Shown here in pieces: positions 36,045-44,959 of a stretch of 64,000 bases of DNA. The stretch spans positions 124,001 to 188,000 of the forward strand of contig NZ_CP061718.1 in assembly GCF_014764365.1 (NCBI RefSeq), written 5' to 3'. The notes under the pieces are model-generated. The model was not told the DNA's origin, made no database searches, and saw nothing but the letters and a program-made list of their open reading frames with translations. Source of the DNA: Roseococcus microcysteis. Its GTDB lineage: Bacteria; Pseudomonadota; Alphaproteobacteria; Acetobacterales; Acetobacteraceae. Made by a program: the position numbers and the translations under genes. Position 1 is the stretch's first letter; each line of letters starts with the position of its first letter.

Positions 36045-38301
36045 CGGCGCTGGTCGTGGTCCAGGCCGGGCGCGGGCGGTAGGCGTCCAGATAGGCGTGG
36101 TTCATGAAGAACTCGTCGCGCGGGAACATGTCGGTCAGCGGGGGCTCCACGCGGGCCATCTGCGGCGTCCAGACCTGGACCTCGCCCGCCACGAGGTGGC
36201 CGAGATCGGTGATGGCGGGGTTGCCGCGCTGGATGAAGGCCAGCGTCTCCGGCGCGCGCAGCCGCTCGATCAGCGCGGCCTGGTCCAGATCGATCGGCTG
36301 GTCGCTGCCGATCAGCGCGTTGATGGGCCGCAGCAGCACCACATGGGGGAAGACGGCGGCGAAGGTGTCCACCACGCGCCAGGTCGGCGCCCATTGCACA
36401 TAGATGCCGCCCGGCGCCAGGCGCTCGCGCACCTGCTGCAGGAATTCGGCGCTGTAGAGCAGGCCGGAATGCGAGGTCTGCGGGCGGATGGCATCGGCCT
36501 CGATCACGTCATAGAGCGTGTCGCCCTGGGTCAGCGCGCGGCGCCCATCGCCGGCCTCCAGCCGCACGCGCGGGTCGTTCAGCAGGGCCGCCACGCCCGA
36601 TTCCGGCCGCGCGCGGGCGATGTGCCCCAGCGCGTCCAGCACGGGCGCGATGAGCTCCACGCCACGGATTTCGCGCGTGGCTGGGTTCACCGTGGCGCCA
36701 TAGGGCGTGCCGCCCGAGCCCACGCCGATGGCCAGCACGCGCTGCGGGTCGGGGTGGATCAGCGGCCCCAGCATGCCCAGCAGGATATGGGCGTCGAGGA
36801 AGGGCACGAAGCCCTGGCCGAAGCCCATGATGAAGAAGCGGCCCGGCTGGCGGCCCTGGCCCTCGCCATGCTCGCGCCAGAAGGCGATGCCCGAGCGGTC
36901 CTCGCCCCAGGCGAAGCGCGCCTGCTCGGGCAACCCGTGCAGCCGCGCCCAGAAGCGTTCATTGCTGGGCATGACGAGGGCGATGACGGCCGTGGCCCCG
37001 GCCAGGGCGGCGGTCCAGGGCCGCGAGGGGCCGCGCGCCTGCCACAGCCAGGCGCCCAGCAGGCCGAGCGAGACGATGGCCAGCAGCAGCATCGTCCCCA
37101 TCGTGCCGAAGAAATGGAAGGTGATGAGGCCCGTGCCGATGGACCCCGCCGCATTGCCCAGGATGTTGGCCAGCTGCACCCAGCCCACCCGCGCCCCCAC
37201 GCTCGCCAGGTCCTGCTGCACGGCGCGCTGCACGAAGGGGAAGGTCATGCCGATGATGAAGGAGGGCGGGGCCACCACCGCGACGATGATGGCCGTGGAG
37301 ATGGCGAGATGCGTAGGCCCGAAGCGGTCGAAGTCGGGCGCCATGAAATCGGCCAGCGGCGAGTGGCCCATGGCCCACCACAGCGCGCCCAGCAGCAGCG
37401 CGCCCAGCGCGAAGCCGGCACCCTGGGTCAGGAAGAAGGCGGGCCTTGGGTCGCGCATGTTCCGCACCATGCGCGCGGCCAGCGCCATGCCGAGGCCATC
37501 GGCCAGAAGAAAGACGCCCAGGATGGTGGGAAACAGGTAGGCGTGGAACTGCCCCACCTGGCCCAGCATCCGCACCCAGACGATCTCGAGCGCCACGATG
37601 ACGTAGCCCGAGAGGAAGACCAGCAGGCACCACAGCGGCAACCCGCCGAAGGGCGCGGGGCCGGTGGTGATGGATCGCGTCGTCACCGCCCGCGCCGGCA
37701 CCTCGCGCGAGAGGGAGGCGAGCAGCGTCAGCGCCAGGATGGCGGCGATCACGTCCAGGGCCGCGGCCAGCCCCAGCGCGCCCACGAAGCCCAGATGGCC
37801 CACGATGAACCAGCCGCCCACCAGCGCGCCCATGCCCGCGCCCAGGGTGTTGAGGCCATAGAGCGTGCCCAGGCGTTCGGCGATGGAGCCGAGGTCCGTC
37901 GCCACGGCGCGGGCCAGCAGCGGCAGCGAGGCGCCCATCAGCGTGGTGGGAATGACGAGGCCCGCGAAGCAGAGCGCGAAGATGGCGGCGGGGCTCTCCA
38001 CCTGGTCCACCATGCCGATGGCCAGGAAGTCGTAGAGGAAGGGCTTGGAGGCCAGCGCGCAGGCGGCCACCGCCAGTTCCGCCATCGCGAAGGCCAGCAT
38101 CGCACCCCGTGGCGAGAGCCGGTCCGCGACCTTGGCGCCGATGATGGAGCCGAGCCCGAGGCCCGAGAGGAAGGCGCTGACCACCAGCGCGGCCGAGACG
38201 GTGTCGGAGCCCGCGAAGACCCCCAGCATGCGTTGCCAGATGATCTGACACAGCAGCGCGCCGAACCCCGAGAGGAAGAAGGCCACCATCAGCCGTGTCA
38301 T
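36019..38301 (-). CDS. MFS-like membrane domain fused to spermidine-synthase-like domain
   Basis: A 760-residue protein. The first 430 or so residues contain about twelve to fourteen hydrophobic segments with MFS-like organisation (GLGLGSIIGAKVADRLSPRGAML, TLMGASLPLLARAV, GTLYGLNTLGAGMGAL). The C-terminal part (about 480-720) is a class I methyltransferase-fold domain of the spermidine-synthase type: VLAIGVGSGGTPYG, GVELIAPVLDALGHIARARPESG, EAGDGRRALTQGDTLYDVIEADAIRP and HSGLLYSAEFLQQVRERLAPGG. Such fused membrane spermidine synthases are widespread, with uncertain substrates. The ATG at 38301 is divergent from the alcohol dehydrogenase gene. Confidence 0.85.
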   Translation of the reverse strand: MTRLMVAFFLSGFGALLCQIIWQRMLGVFAGSDTVSAALVVSAFLSGLGLGSIIGAKVADRLSPRGAMLAFAMAELAVAACALASKPFLYDFLAIGMVDQVESPAAIFALCFAGLVIPTTLMGASLPLLARAVATDLGSIAERLGTLYGLNTLGAGMGALVGGWFIVGHLGFVGALGLAAALDVIAAILALTLLASLSREVPARAVTTRSITTGPAPFGGLPLWCLLVFLSGYVIVALEIVWVRMLGQVGQFHAYLFPTILGVFLLADGLGMALAARMVRNMRDPRPAFFLTQGAGFALGALLLGALWWAMGHSPLADFMAPDFDRFGPTHLAISTAIIVAVVAPPSFIIGMTFPFVQRAVQQDLASVGARVGWVQLANILGNAAGSIGTGLITFHFFGTMGTMLLLAIVSLGLLGAWLWQARGPSRPWTAALAGATAVIALVMPSNERFWARLHGLPEQARFAWGEDRSGIAFWREHGEGQGRQPGRFFIMGFGQGFVPFLDAHILLGMLGPLIHPDPQRVLAIGVGSGGTPYGATVNPATREIRGVELIAPVLDALGHIARARPESGVAALLNDPRVRLEAGDGRRALTQGDTLYDVIEADAIRPQTSHSGLLYSAEFLQQVRERLAPGGIYVQWAPTWRVVDTFAAVFPHVVLLRPINALIGSDQPIDLDQAALIERLRAPETLAFIQRGNPAITDLGHLVAGEVQVWTPQMARVEPPLTDMFPRDEFFMNHAYLDAYRPRPAWTTTSAVSRPATRP

Positions 38302-38465
38302 GCGCCTGCCCCGGAAAAATTATAATTCTGGGTTGATCGGATGCGCAGCGCTCATGGCGAATTTGTGGCGAGACCGGTGATTTCGTAAGGCGCGCGCAAG
38401 GTTCTGTTGACGAAGCGACCGGAGCGGTTTCCCCTTCATCCAAACCACATCACAGGGAGGTTCCC
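38302..38465. promoter_or_regulatory. Divergent promoter gap, MFS-fusion gene / alcohol dehydrogenase
   Basis: This 164-base gap carries an AT palindrome AATTATAATT at 38318-38327, close to the MFS-fusion start, and a TTGACG (from 38408) that could be a -35 element for the dehydrogenase. A strong AGGGAGG Shine-Dalgarno stands before the dehydrogenase ATG. Promoter assignment is tentative. Confidence 0.4.
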
Positions 38466-39530
38466 ATGCGCGCCTGGGCCGTCGTCGAGAACGGAAAGCC
38501 ACTCCAGGAAATCGAGCTGCCCACCCCCGAGCCGCAGGGCGACGAGGTGCTGCTGGAGGTGACCCATGCCGGCGTCTGCCACAGCGACCTGCACATCTGG
38601 GAGGGCGAGTATGACATGGGCGCCCGCGGCAAGCTGCGCATGACCGATCGGGGCCTGAAGCTGCCGCTCGCCATGGGCCATGAGATCGTGGGCAAGGTGC
38701 TGAAATGGGGCCCGGGCGCCAAGGGGCAGGGGCTGAAGAAGGGGCAGGTGCGCCTGGTCTTCCCCTGGGTGGGCTGCGGCAATTGCGCCCGCTGCAAGCG
38801 CGGCGAGGAGAACATGTGCGCGGTGCAGTCGCGCTCGCTGGGCGTCTATCAGAATGGCGGCTACGCGACCCATGTGCTGGCGACGCATTGGCGCCACCTG
38901 ATCCCGATTGACGGGCTCGACCCCGCGCTGGCCGCAACCTATGCGTGTTCCGGTGTGACGGTCTATTCGGCCATCCGCAAGCTGATGCCCATGGGCAAGA
39001 AGGAGCCCATCGTGGTGGTGGGCGCGGGCGGGCTTGGCCTGCAGGCCATCGCGGTGCTGGCGGGGATGGGGCACAAGCGCATCTGCGCGGTGGATGTGGA
39101 CCAGGGCAAGCTCGACGCCGCGCGCGCGCAAGGCGCCACCGAGACGGTGCTGGCCGGGGGCGACGACACCGCCAAGCGCATCATCGAGGCCTGCGGCGGC
39201 CCGGTGCAGGGCGTGATTGACCTGGTGAACGGCAGCCAGTCCGCGATGGCGGCCTTCGACGCGCTGGGCAAGGGCGGCAAGCTGATCCAGGTGGGGCTGT
39301 TCGGCGGCGAAATCCGCGTGCCGCTGCCGCTGATGCCCATCCGCGCCATCACCATGCGCGGCAGCTATGTGGGCAGCCTCACGGAGCTGCGGGAGCTGGT
39401 GGAGATGGCCCAGAAGGGCAAGATCCCGCCCATCCCGGTCAGCACCGCCAAGCTGCACGAGGCGGATGCGGTGCTGAACCGGCTGCGCGAGGGCAAGATC
39501 ACGGGGCGGACGATCCTGACCGCCTCGTGA
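38466..39530 (+). CDS. Zinc-dependent alcohol dehydrogenase (MDR family)
   Basis: A 354-residue medium-chain dehydrogenase. Catalytic zinc ligands are in HAGVCHSDLH and MGHEIVG. The structural zinc lobe has four Cys in the CGNCARCKRGEENMC stretch. The NAD(P)-binding motif is VVGAGGLGLQAI, followed by Asp in CAVDVDQGKLDAA, which favours NAD over NADP. The LHIWEGEYDMGARGKL insertion is seen in alcohol dehydrogenases acting on primary or cinnamyl-type alcohols in alphaproteobacteria. It is a single-gene unit with a strong Shine-Dalgarno and its own upstream region; a convergent esterase gene lies 12 bases after the stop. Confidence 0.92.
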   Translation: MRAWAVVENGKPLQEIELPTPEPQGDEVLLEVTHAGVCHSDLHIWEGEYDMGARGKLRMTDRGLKLPLAMGHEIVGKVLKWGPGAKGQGLKKGQVRLVFPWVGCGNCARCKRGEENMCAVQSRSLGVYQNGGYATHVLATHWRHLIPIDGLDPALAATYACSGVTVYSAIRKLMPMGKKEPIVVVGAGGLGLQAIAVLAGMGHKRICAVDVDQGKLDAARAQGATETVLAGGDDTAKRIIEACGGPVQGVIDLVNGSQSAMAAFDALGKGGKLIQVGLFGGEIRVPLPLMPIRAITMRGSYVGSLTELRELVEMAQKGKIPPIPVSTAKLHEADAVLNRLREGKITGRTILTAS

Positions 39531-39542
39531 CGGAGGGGTGGC

Positions 39543-40526
39543 TCAGCCAAACCGCGCCCTGAGCCAGGTGCCGGCCGCCTCCACCGCGCGGTCGGCCGCC
39601 CCCACCCGGCCGAGCGCGCGGAGAAAGCCGTGCACCGTGCCGGGGAAGGCCTGCATTTCCAGGCTGACCCCGGCCTCGCGCAGCCGGTCGGCGAAGGTGA
39701 AGTTCTCGCTGGCCAGCACGTCCAGCTCCGCGATGTGCAGCAGGGTGGAGGGCAGGGCCGAGAGGTCCCCCCGCATGGGCGAGGCGAAGGGCGAAAGCCG
39801 CGCCACCGGGTCGGGGCAATAGGCGTCCCAGTAGAAGCGCATCTTCTCATAGGTCAGGCCGTAGCCCTCGGCGAATTCGCGGTAGCTCGGCGTGTCCAGC
39901 ACATGGTCGAAGACGCCGTAGTTCAGCAGCAGGCCGCGCAAGGGCACGGGGGCGGGGCATTCGGCATCCAGCAGCGCGAGGCCGGCGGCGAGGTTGGCGC
40001 CCGCGCTGTCGCCCCCCAGCACGATGCGCGTGGGGTCCACCCCCAGCTCCGCGCCGTGCCTCGCCACATGGCGCAGCACGGCGGCGCATTCCTCCAGCGC
40101 CTGGGGGAAGACGGCCTCCGGGCTCAGCGCGTAGTCGGGGCCGAGCACCACGCAATTGGCGGCGGCGGCGTAGCTGCGCATCAGCCGGTCATGGGTGTCT
40201 ATGCTGCCCCAGACCCAGCCGCCGCCATGCAGGTAGATCACCACGGGCAGGTTGGGGTCATGGCTCGGCCGGTGCAGCCGCACCTGCATGCGCCGCCCGC
40301 GGATGGGCAGCCAGAGGTCGCGGCTCTCGGCCATCACCGGCCCGCCTTCGGAGAGCGGCTCCTGCGGGCCGTCATTCAGGCGGCGCTGCTCGTCGAAGGA
40401 GCCGCTGCGCGGCGGCGAGGGGAAGATGATGGGCGGCTGGCCCGCCAGCCGCGCCGCCATCATGGCGTTGAAGGCGGCCATCTCGGGGTCGAGGCGTGGA
40501 TCGGTCGGGCTGGGTTCTGCTGTCAT
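39543..40526 (-). CDS. Alpha/beta hydrolase, hormone-sensitive-lipase family
   Basis: A 327-residue esterase of family IV. The oxyanion-hole motif HGGG is in VVIYLHGGGWVWGS, the nucleophile elbow is GGDSAGANLA, the acid is likely in the ELDVLASEN strand and the catalytic His in FPGTVHGFL. Length and order are standard. No signal peptide is seen, so it is probably cytosolic and acts on short acyl esters. It faces the alcohol dehydrogenase tail-to-tail with 12 bases between the stops. Upstream of its start lies a 95-bp palindromic repeat. Confidence 0.92.
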   Translation of the reverse strand: MTAEPSPTDPRLDPEMAAFNAMMAARLAGQPPIIFPSPPRSGSFDEQRRLNDGPQEPLSEGGPVMAESRDLWLPIRGRRMQVRLHRPSHDPNLPVVIYLHGGGWVWGSIDTHDRLMRSYAAAANCVVLGPDYALSPEAVFPQALEECAAVLRHVARHGAELGVDPTRIVLGGDSAGANLAAGLALLDAECPAPVPLRGLLLNYGVFDHVLDTPSYREFAEGYGLTYEKMRFYWDAYCPDPVARLSPFASPMRGDLSALPSTLLHIAELDVLASENFTFADRLREAGVSLEMQAFPGTVHGFLRALGRVGAADRAVEAAGTWLRARFG

Positions 40527-40542
40527 GCGGGCGGCCTATGAT

Positions 40543-40637
40543 CTGGAGCATGATCCGCAACACGGATCATGCTCCATCCCGTGCTGAGAGAATGATTCAC
40601 CGCTTCGGCGATTCCGCCTCCGCGGATCATGCTCTAG
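40543..40637. repeat. Palindromic repeat family 2, copy A
   Basis: A 95-base element between divergent genes. Its first half is a perfect 13-bp hairpin, GGAGCATGATCCG and CGGATCATGCTCC around CAACA (40545-40575). The second half pairs AGAGAATGAT with ATCATGCTCT (nine of ten) around a GGCG-ATTC-CGCC inner hairpin. It shares length and layout with copy B at 56303-56397 and, more distantly, copy C at 50387-50483. Confidence 0.85.
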
Positions 40638-40682
40638 CCTCAGCCCAGCGCGCCCCGACAATTTCCGCAAGGTGCCGACGCC

Positions 40683-43253
40683 ATGTCCATGATCCTGAAC
40701 GCCCGTCCCGGGGCGGGTTTCCGCGAGACCGCGCTGTTCCGCCCGACATCGGTGGTGCTGCTGGCGGATGCCGCGCTGCCCGAATCGGCGATCCTGGCGC
40801 GCAACCTGGCCAGCGGCGGCTTCCAGGGAAGGCTGATGATCGAGGGCATGGCGCACCCCGGCTTTGCCGCGCATGACGCGCCGGCGGAGCTGGCCGTGCT
40901 CAGCCTCGCGCCGCCCGCGCAGGAGGAGGCGTTGCTGGCGCTTGCCGCCACGGGCTGCCGGGCGGTGGTGGTGCCGGTGGCGGCCCCTGGCCTTGCGCGG
41001 ATGGCGGCGGCGGCGGGCGTGCGCGCGCTGGGCGAGCGCAGCTTCGGCCTGGCCATCCCGGCGCTCGGCCTCAACGCCACGCTGGCGCAGGCGCCCATTC
41101 CGCGCGGCGGGCTGGCGCTGATGGCGCAATCCTCGGCGGTGGCGCGGGCGGTGCTGGACTGGGCGGCGGCGGAGGGGCTGGGCTTCAGCCACATCATCGG
41201 CGTCGGCGCCAATGACGACATCGGCTTCGCGGCGGGGCTCGACTGGCTGGCGCGCGACACGGGCACGGCCTGCGTGCTGCTGGAACTCAGGCGGGTGAAG
41301 CAGCGGCGCCTCTTCGTCTCGGCGGCGCGGGCGGCGGCGCGCACGCGGCCGGTGCTGGCGCTGCGCCCCGGCGCGCGGGCGGCAGACCCCTCGGGCGTGG
41401 TGGAGGCGGTGATGGAGGCCACGCTGCGCCGCGCGGGCGTGCTCAGCGCGCGCGGGCTGGAGGATTGGCTGGCCGCCGCCGCGACGCTCGCGCGCGCCAA
41501 GCCGCGCACGGGGCAGGGCCGGGGCGATGCGGTGGCGATCGTGGCCAATGGCCTCGGCATGGCGCGGCTCGCCGCCGATGCGGCGCTGCGCGAGGGGCTG
41601 CGCCTCGCCACGCCGGCTGCGGAGACCGACGCCCTGCTGGCCCCGCTGCTGCCCGCGGGCTGGCCGCTGCGCCACCCGCTTTCGCTCGGCGGGCGGGCCG
41701 GCGGGCAGTTGCTGGAGGCCGCGCGGCTGCTCTCGACCGACCCGGGCGTGGATGTCGTGGTGGCGCTGCGCGCGCCGGAGGAGGCGCCGCTGGCCCCGCT
41801 GGCCGTGCCCCGCGCCGGGCGTGGCGCGCCCATCCTGTTCTGCATGCCGGGCGAGGCGCGTGCCCCCTTCGTCGCCGCCGGCCTGCCCAGCTTCGCCACC
41901 CCCGAGGCCGCGCTGCGGGGCGCCGCCCACCTGGCCGAGGAACGCCGCAACCGCGCGGCGGCGGCCGAACTCCCGCCCGCCCAGGTGCTGGAGGTCCACC
42001 CCGAGGCGGACAAGGTGCGCGCCATCTTCGCGGCCGCCCGCGCCGCCGGCCGCCTGGTGCTCTATGAGGATGAGGCGCTGGCGGTGCTGGCCGCCTATGG
42101 CGTGCCGGTGGTGGAGCACCGCCTGGCCGCGACGCCGGAGGAGGCCGCTACCCATGCCGAGACCCTCGGCCCGCCCTTGGTGCTGAAGGCGCGCACCCTG
42201 CTGGCGGACAAGAGCGAGTTCGGCGCGGTGATGCTGAACCTGCGGGAGCCCGCCTCGGTGCGCGAGGCGGCGGCCGCCATGGCGGGGGAGATGGCACGCC
42301 TCGATCCGGGCGCGGGTTTCGCGGGATTCCTGCTGCAACGCCAGGCGCCGCGCGGCCAGTTGGAACTGCGGCTGCGCGCGGGGGAGGAGGCCATGTTCGG
42401 CCCCTGGATCGGCTTCGGCCAGGGCGGCACCACGGCGGAACTCGCCCGCGACGAGGCCTTCGACCTGCCGCCGCTGAACCTGCCGCTGGCCCATGCGCTG
42501 ATCGCGCGCACGCGGCTTTCCGCCCTGCTGCCCGGCTTCCGCGACCGCGCCCCGGTGGACGAGGCCGCCATCGCCGACACGCTGGTGCGCTTCAGCCAGT
42601 TGCTGGTGGACTTCCCCGAGATCGCGTCGCTCGACGTGAATCCGCTGCGCGCCGACGCCCGGGGCGTTGTGGTGGTGGATGGGCATGTGGTGCTGCGGCC
42701 CGCGGGCGAGCGCGCCATGCTCGCCATCCCGCCCTATCCCGCGCATCTGGGCGGGCTCTACACCGCGCCCGATGGCCGGGTCTTCGAGGTGCGCCCCATC
42801 CGCCCCGAGGATGCGGAGGCGCAAGGTGCGATGTTCCGCGAGATGCCGCCCGAGGATGTGCGCTACCGCTTCTTCTCGGTGATGAAGGAGCTGCCGCCGC
42901 CCCTGCTCGCGCGCCTCACCCAGATTGATTACGGGCGGGAGATGGCCTTCATCGCCATGCACGGGAAGCGCAATTTCGGCACGGCGCGCGTGATCCGCGA
43001 GCCCTTCGGCACGGCGGCCGAATTCGCGGTGGGCCTGGTGCCGGCGGCGAAGGGCACGGGCCTCGCGCGGCACCTGATGGCGCGGGTGGAGGATTGGGCG
43101 CGGCGCGAGGGCGTCACGGAACTGGTCGGCCATGTGCTGGCCGACAACCGCCCCATGCTGCATTTCTGCGAGAAGCTGGGCTACCGCCTGCGCCGCAGCC
43201 CCGAGGACCATGACATCATGCTGGCCGTGAAGGCGCTGGAGCCCGCGGGTTGA
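40683..43253 (+). CDS. ADP-forming acyl-CoA-synthetase-like / GNAT fusion (Pat-like)
   Basis: An 856-residue protein in the order CoA-binding domain, succinyl-CoA-ligase-like domains, ATP-grasp domain (about residues 455-680, LYEDEALAVLAAYGVPV, VLKARTLLADKSEFGAV) and a C-terminal GNAT domain (about 700-850, RPIRPEDAEAQGAMF, AVGLVPAAKGTGLARHLM, GHVLADNRPMLHFCEKLG). This is the architecture of PatZ/YfiQ-type protein lysine acetyltransferases. The glycine-rich start of the CoA-binding domain is altered and the SHTGALAG-type phosphohistidine loop is replaced by AADPSGVVEAVMEA, so the synthetase half is presumably regulatory. It is a likely modifier of acetyl-CoA enzymes. It is divergent from the esterase gene. 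Confidence 0.85.
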   Translation: MSMILNARPGAGFRETALFRPTSVVLLADAALPESAILARNLASGGFQGRLMIEGMAHPGFAAHDAPAELAVLSLAPPAQEEALLALAATGCRAVVVPVAAPGLARMAAAAGVRALGERSFGLAIPALGLNATLAQAPIPRGGLALMAQSSAVARAVLDWAAAEGLGFSHIIGVGANDDIGFAAGLDWLARDTGTACVLLELRRVKQRRLFVSAARAAARTRPVLALRPGARAADPSGVVEAVMEATLRRAGVLSARGLEDWLAAAATLARAKPRTGQGRGDAVAIVANGLGMARLAADAALREGLRLATPAAETDALLAPLLPAGWPLRHPLSLGGRAGGQLLEAARLLSTDPGVDVVVALRAPEEAPLAPLAVPRAGRGAPILFCMPGEARAPFVAAGLPSFATPEAALRGAAHLAEERRNRAAAAELPPAQVLEVHPEADKVRAIFAAARAAGRLVLYEDEALAVLAAYGVPVVEHRLAATPEEAATHAETLGPPLVLKARTLLADKSEFGAVMLNLREPASVREAAAAMAGEMARLDPGAGFAGFLLQRQAPRGQLELRLRAGEEAMFGPWIGFGQGGTTAELARDEAFDLPPLNLPLAHALIARTRLSALLPGFRDRAPVDEAAIADTLVRFSQLLVDFPEIASLDVNPLRADARGVVVVDGHVVLRPAGERAMLAIPPYPAHLGGLYTAPDGRVFEVRPIRPEDAEAQGAMFREMPPEDVRYRFFSVMKELPPPLLARLTQIDYGREMAFIAMHGKRNFGTARVIREPFGTAAEFAVGLVPAAKGTGLARHLMARVEDWARREGVTELVGHVLADNRPMLHFCEKLGYRLRRSPEDHDIMLAVKALEPAG

Positions 43254-43317
43254 CGCGCGGCGCGCATGCTCCTCCCCTGGTCCAGCCGCCGCATCCCCGC
43301 CGCCTGAGGAACCCGCC

Positions 43318-44835
43318 ATGGCCAGCATGAAACCCGGCTTCACCGTCATTCGCGGCGCGCGCCTGGCTGACCCTGGGCTGCGTCGCGCCGAACCCACCGA
43401 CGTGCTGATCCAGGACGGCATCATCCGCGAGGTGGGGGTGGGCGTCGCCGCGCCCGAGGGGGCGGCCGTGGTGGACGCCGCGGGCATGGTGATCCACCCC
43501 GGCCTCATCAACGCGCACACCCATGGCCATGGCGGGCTGGCGCGCGGGCAGGGCGACAAGTGGACGCTGGAACTGCTCCTGGCCGCCGGCCCCTGGATCT
43601 CGGGCGGGCGGACGCTGGAGGACAAGAAGCTCAGCACCCTCATCTGCGCGGCCGAGATGGTGGCGAAGGGCTGCACCGCGGCCTACGACCTCACCTACGA
43701 ATTCCCGCTGCCCTCGCGCGAGGGCATGGACGCCATCGCCGAAGCCTATGCGGAGGTGGGCATGCGCGCCGTCATCGCGCCCATGGTGGCCGACCGCACC
43801 ATGTACGAGGCCATCCCGGGCCTGATGGAGGCCCTGCCGCCCGGCCTGCGGAAGGATGTGGAGGCGCTGCGCCTGCGCCCGGCGGAGGAGACGCTCTCCG
43901 CCATGTCCGACATCCTGAAGCATTGGCGCTGGGGTGCCGCCGATATCCGCGCGGCCGTCGCGCCCACCATCCCGCATCATTGCTCCGACGCCTTCCTCTG
44001 CGGCTGCATGAAGCTGGCCAAGGAACATGGCGTGGGGCTGCACAGCCATGTGGGCGAAAGCAAGGTGCAGGCCATCACCGGCATGAAGCGCTATGGCCGC
44101 ACGCTGCTGCGGCACATGGACCATCTGGGCCTGGTGGACGAGAACTTCACCGCCGCCCACGCCATCTGGCTGGACGATGACGACCTGAAGCTGATGCGCG
44201 ACCGGGGTGCCGCGCTGGCGCACAATCCGGGTTCCAACATGCGCCTGGGCAACGGGATGTTCCGGCTGCGCCGCGCGCTCGATCTCGGCGTGAATGTGGG
44301 CATCGGCACGGATGGCGTGAACTGCTCGGACAACGGCAACATGTATGAGGCGCTGCGCTACGCCTCCATGGTCAGCAAGGTGCAGTCCCCGGACCCCCGC
44401 ACATGGGCCAGCGTGGAGGAGGTCTACAAGGCCGGCACCCAGGGCTCGGCCCGCGCGCTGGGCTTCACCGATATCGGCGCCATCGCGCCGGGGATGAAGG
44501 CTGACATCGTCTTCCTGGACCTGAACAGCCTCTCCTGGATTCCGCACAACTGGACGGTGAACCAGATCGTGCACGCCGAGGACGCGACGGGCGTGCGCCA
44601 TGTCATGATCGGCGGCGACTTCGTCTATTTCGACCGCAGGCACACGAAGCTCGACATCGCCAAGCTCGCCATCCAGGCCGAGACCGCGCGCGCGCGGCTG
44701 GAAGAAGCCAGTGCGGCCATGCGCCATCTTTACGAGAAGCTGGAGCCCGTGGTGTCGAGCTTCTGCCCGGGCCTGGCCGCGCAGCCCTACCACCTGAACC
44801 GCTACCTCTGCGACGCGCCGGCCTCGGGCGTCTGA
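43318..44835 (+). CDS. Amidohydrolase, ATZ/TRZ (cytosine deaminase-like) family
   Basis: A 505-residue metal-dependent hydrolase. The metal site is HTHGH (H67, H69) in GLINAHTHGHG, then H in LHSHVGE, H in AAHAIWL and the catalytic Asp in GIGTDGVNCSDN. A C-terminal composite beta domain returns at APGMKADIVFLDLNSL. The ATZ/TRZ/guanine-deaminase group acts on amino- or chloro-substituted heterocycles or on aliphatic amidines. The substrate is not inferable. It starts 64 bases after the Pat-like gene and has its own Shine-Dalgarno GAGGAA. Expected to be a cytosolic zinc or iron enzyme. Confidence 0.9.
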   Translation: MASMKPGFTVIRGARLADPGLRRAEPTDVLIQDGIIREVGVGVAAPEGAAVVDAAGMVIHPGLINAHTHGHGGLARGQGDKWTLELLLAAGPWISGGRTLEDKKLSTLICAAEMVAKGCTAAYDLTYEFPLPSREGMDAIAEAYAEVGMRAVIAPMVADRTMYEAIPGLMEALPPGLRKDVEALRLRPAEETLSAMSDILKHWRWGAADIRAAVAPTIPHHCSDAFLCGCMKLAKEHGVGLHSHVGESKVQAITGMKRYGRTLLRHMDHLGLVDENFTAAHAIWLDDDDLKLMRDRGAALAHNPGSNMRLGNGMFRLRRALDLGVNVGIGTDGVNCSDNGNMYEALRYASMVSKVQSPDPRTWASVEEVYKAGTQGSARALGFTDIGAIAPGMKADIVFLDLNSLSWIPHNWTVNQIVHAEDATGVRHVMIGGDFVYFDRRHTKLDIAKLAIQAETARARLEEASAAMRHLYEKLEPVVSSFCPGLAAQPYHLNRYLCDAPASGV

Positions 44836-44959
44836 GAGGCGATGCCGGGGAGGGCGCCGCCCTGCCCGGACCCCTCCCAATTCTCAGCGGCAACTTCACC
44901 CCGAACCGGGTCGGTTCCCAGTGGCCATCAACACTCTCCTTCCGCAACGCGGAAGTGGA

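Noticed and set aside
35872-38325. An 817-codon open frame on the plus strand
   Set aside because: It is antisense to the MFS-spermidine synthase fusion, whose protein has clear membrane helices and motifs. The plus frame has none.
40536-43676. A 1046-codon open frame on the minus strand
   Set aside because: It is antisense to the Pat-like gene, is rich in Arg/His/Gln and lacks any family motif.
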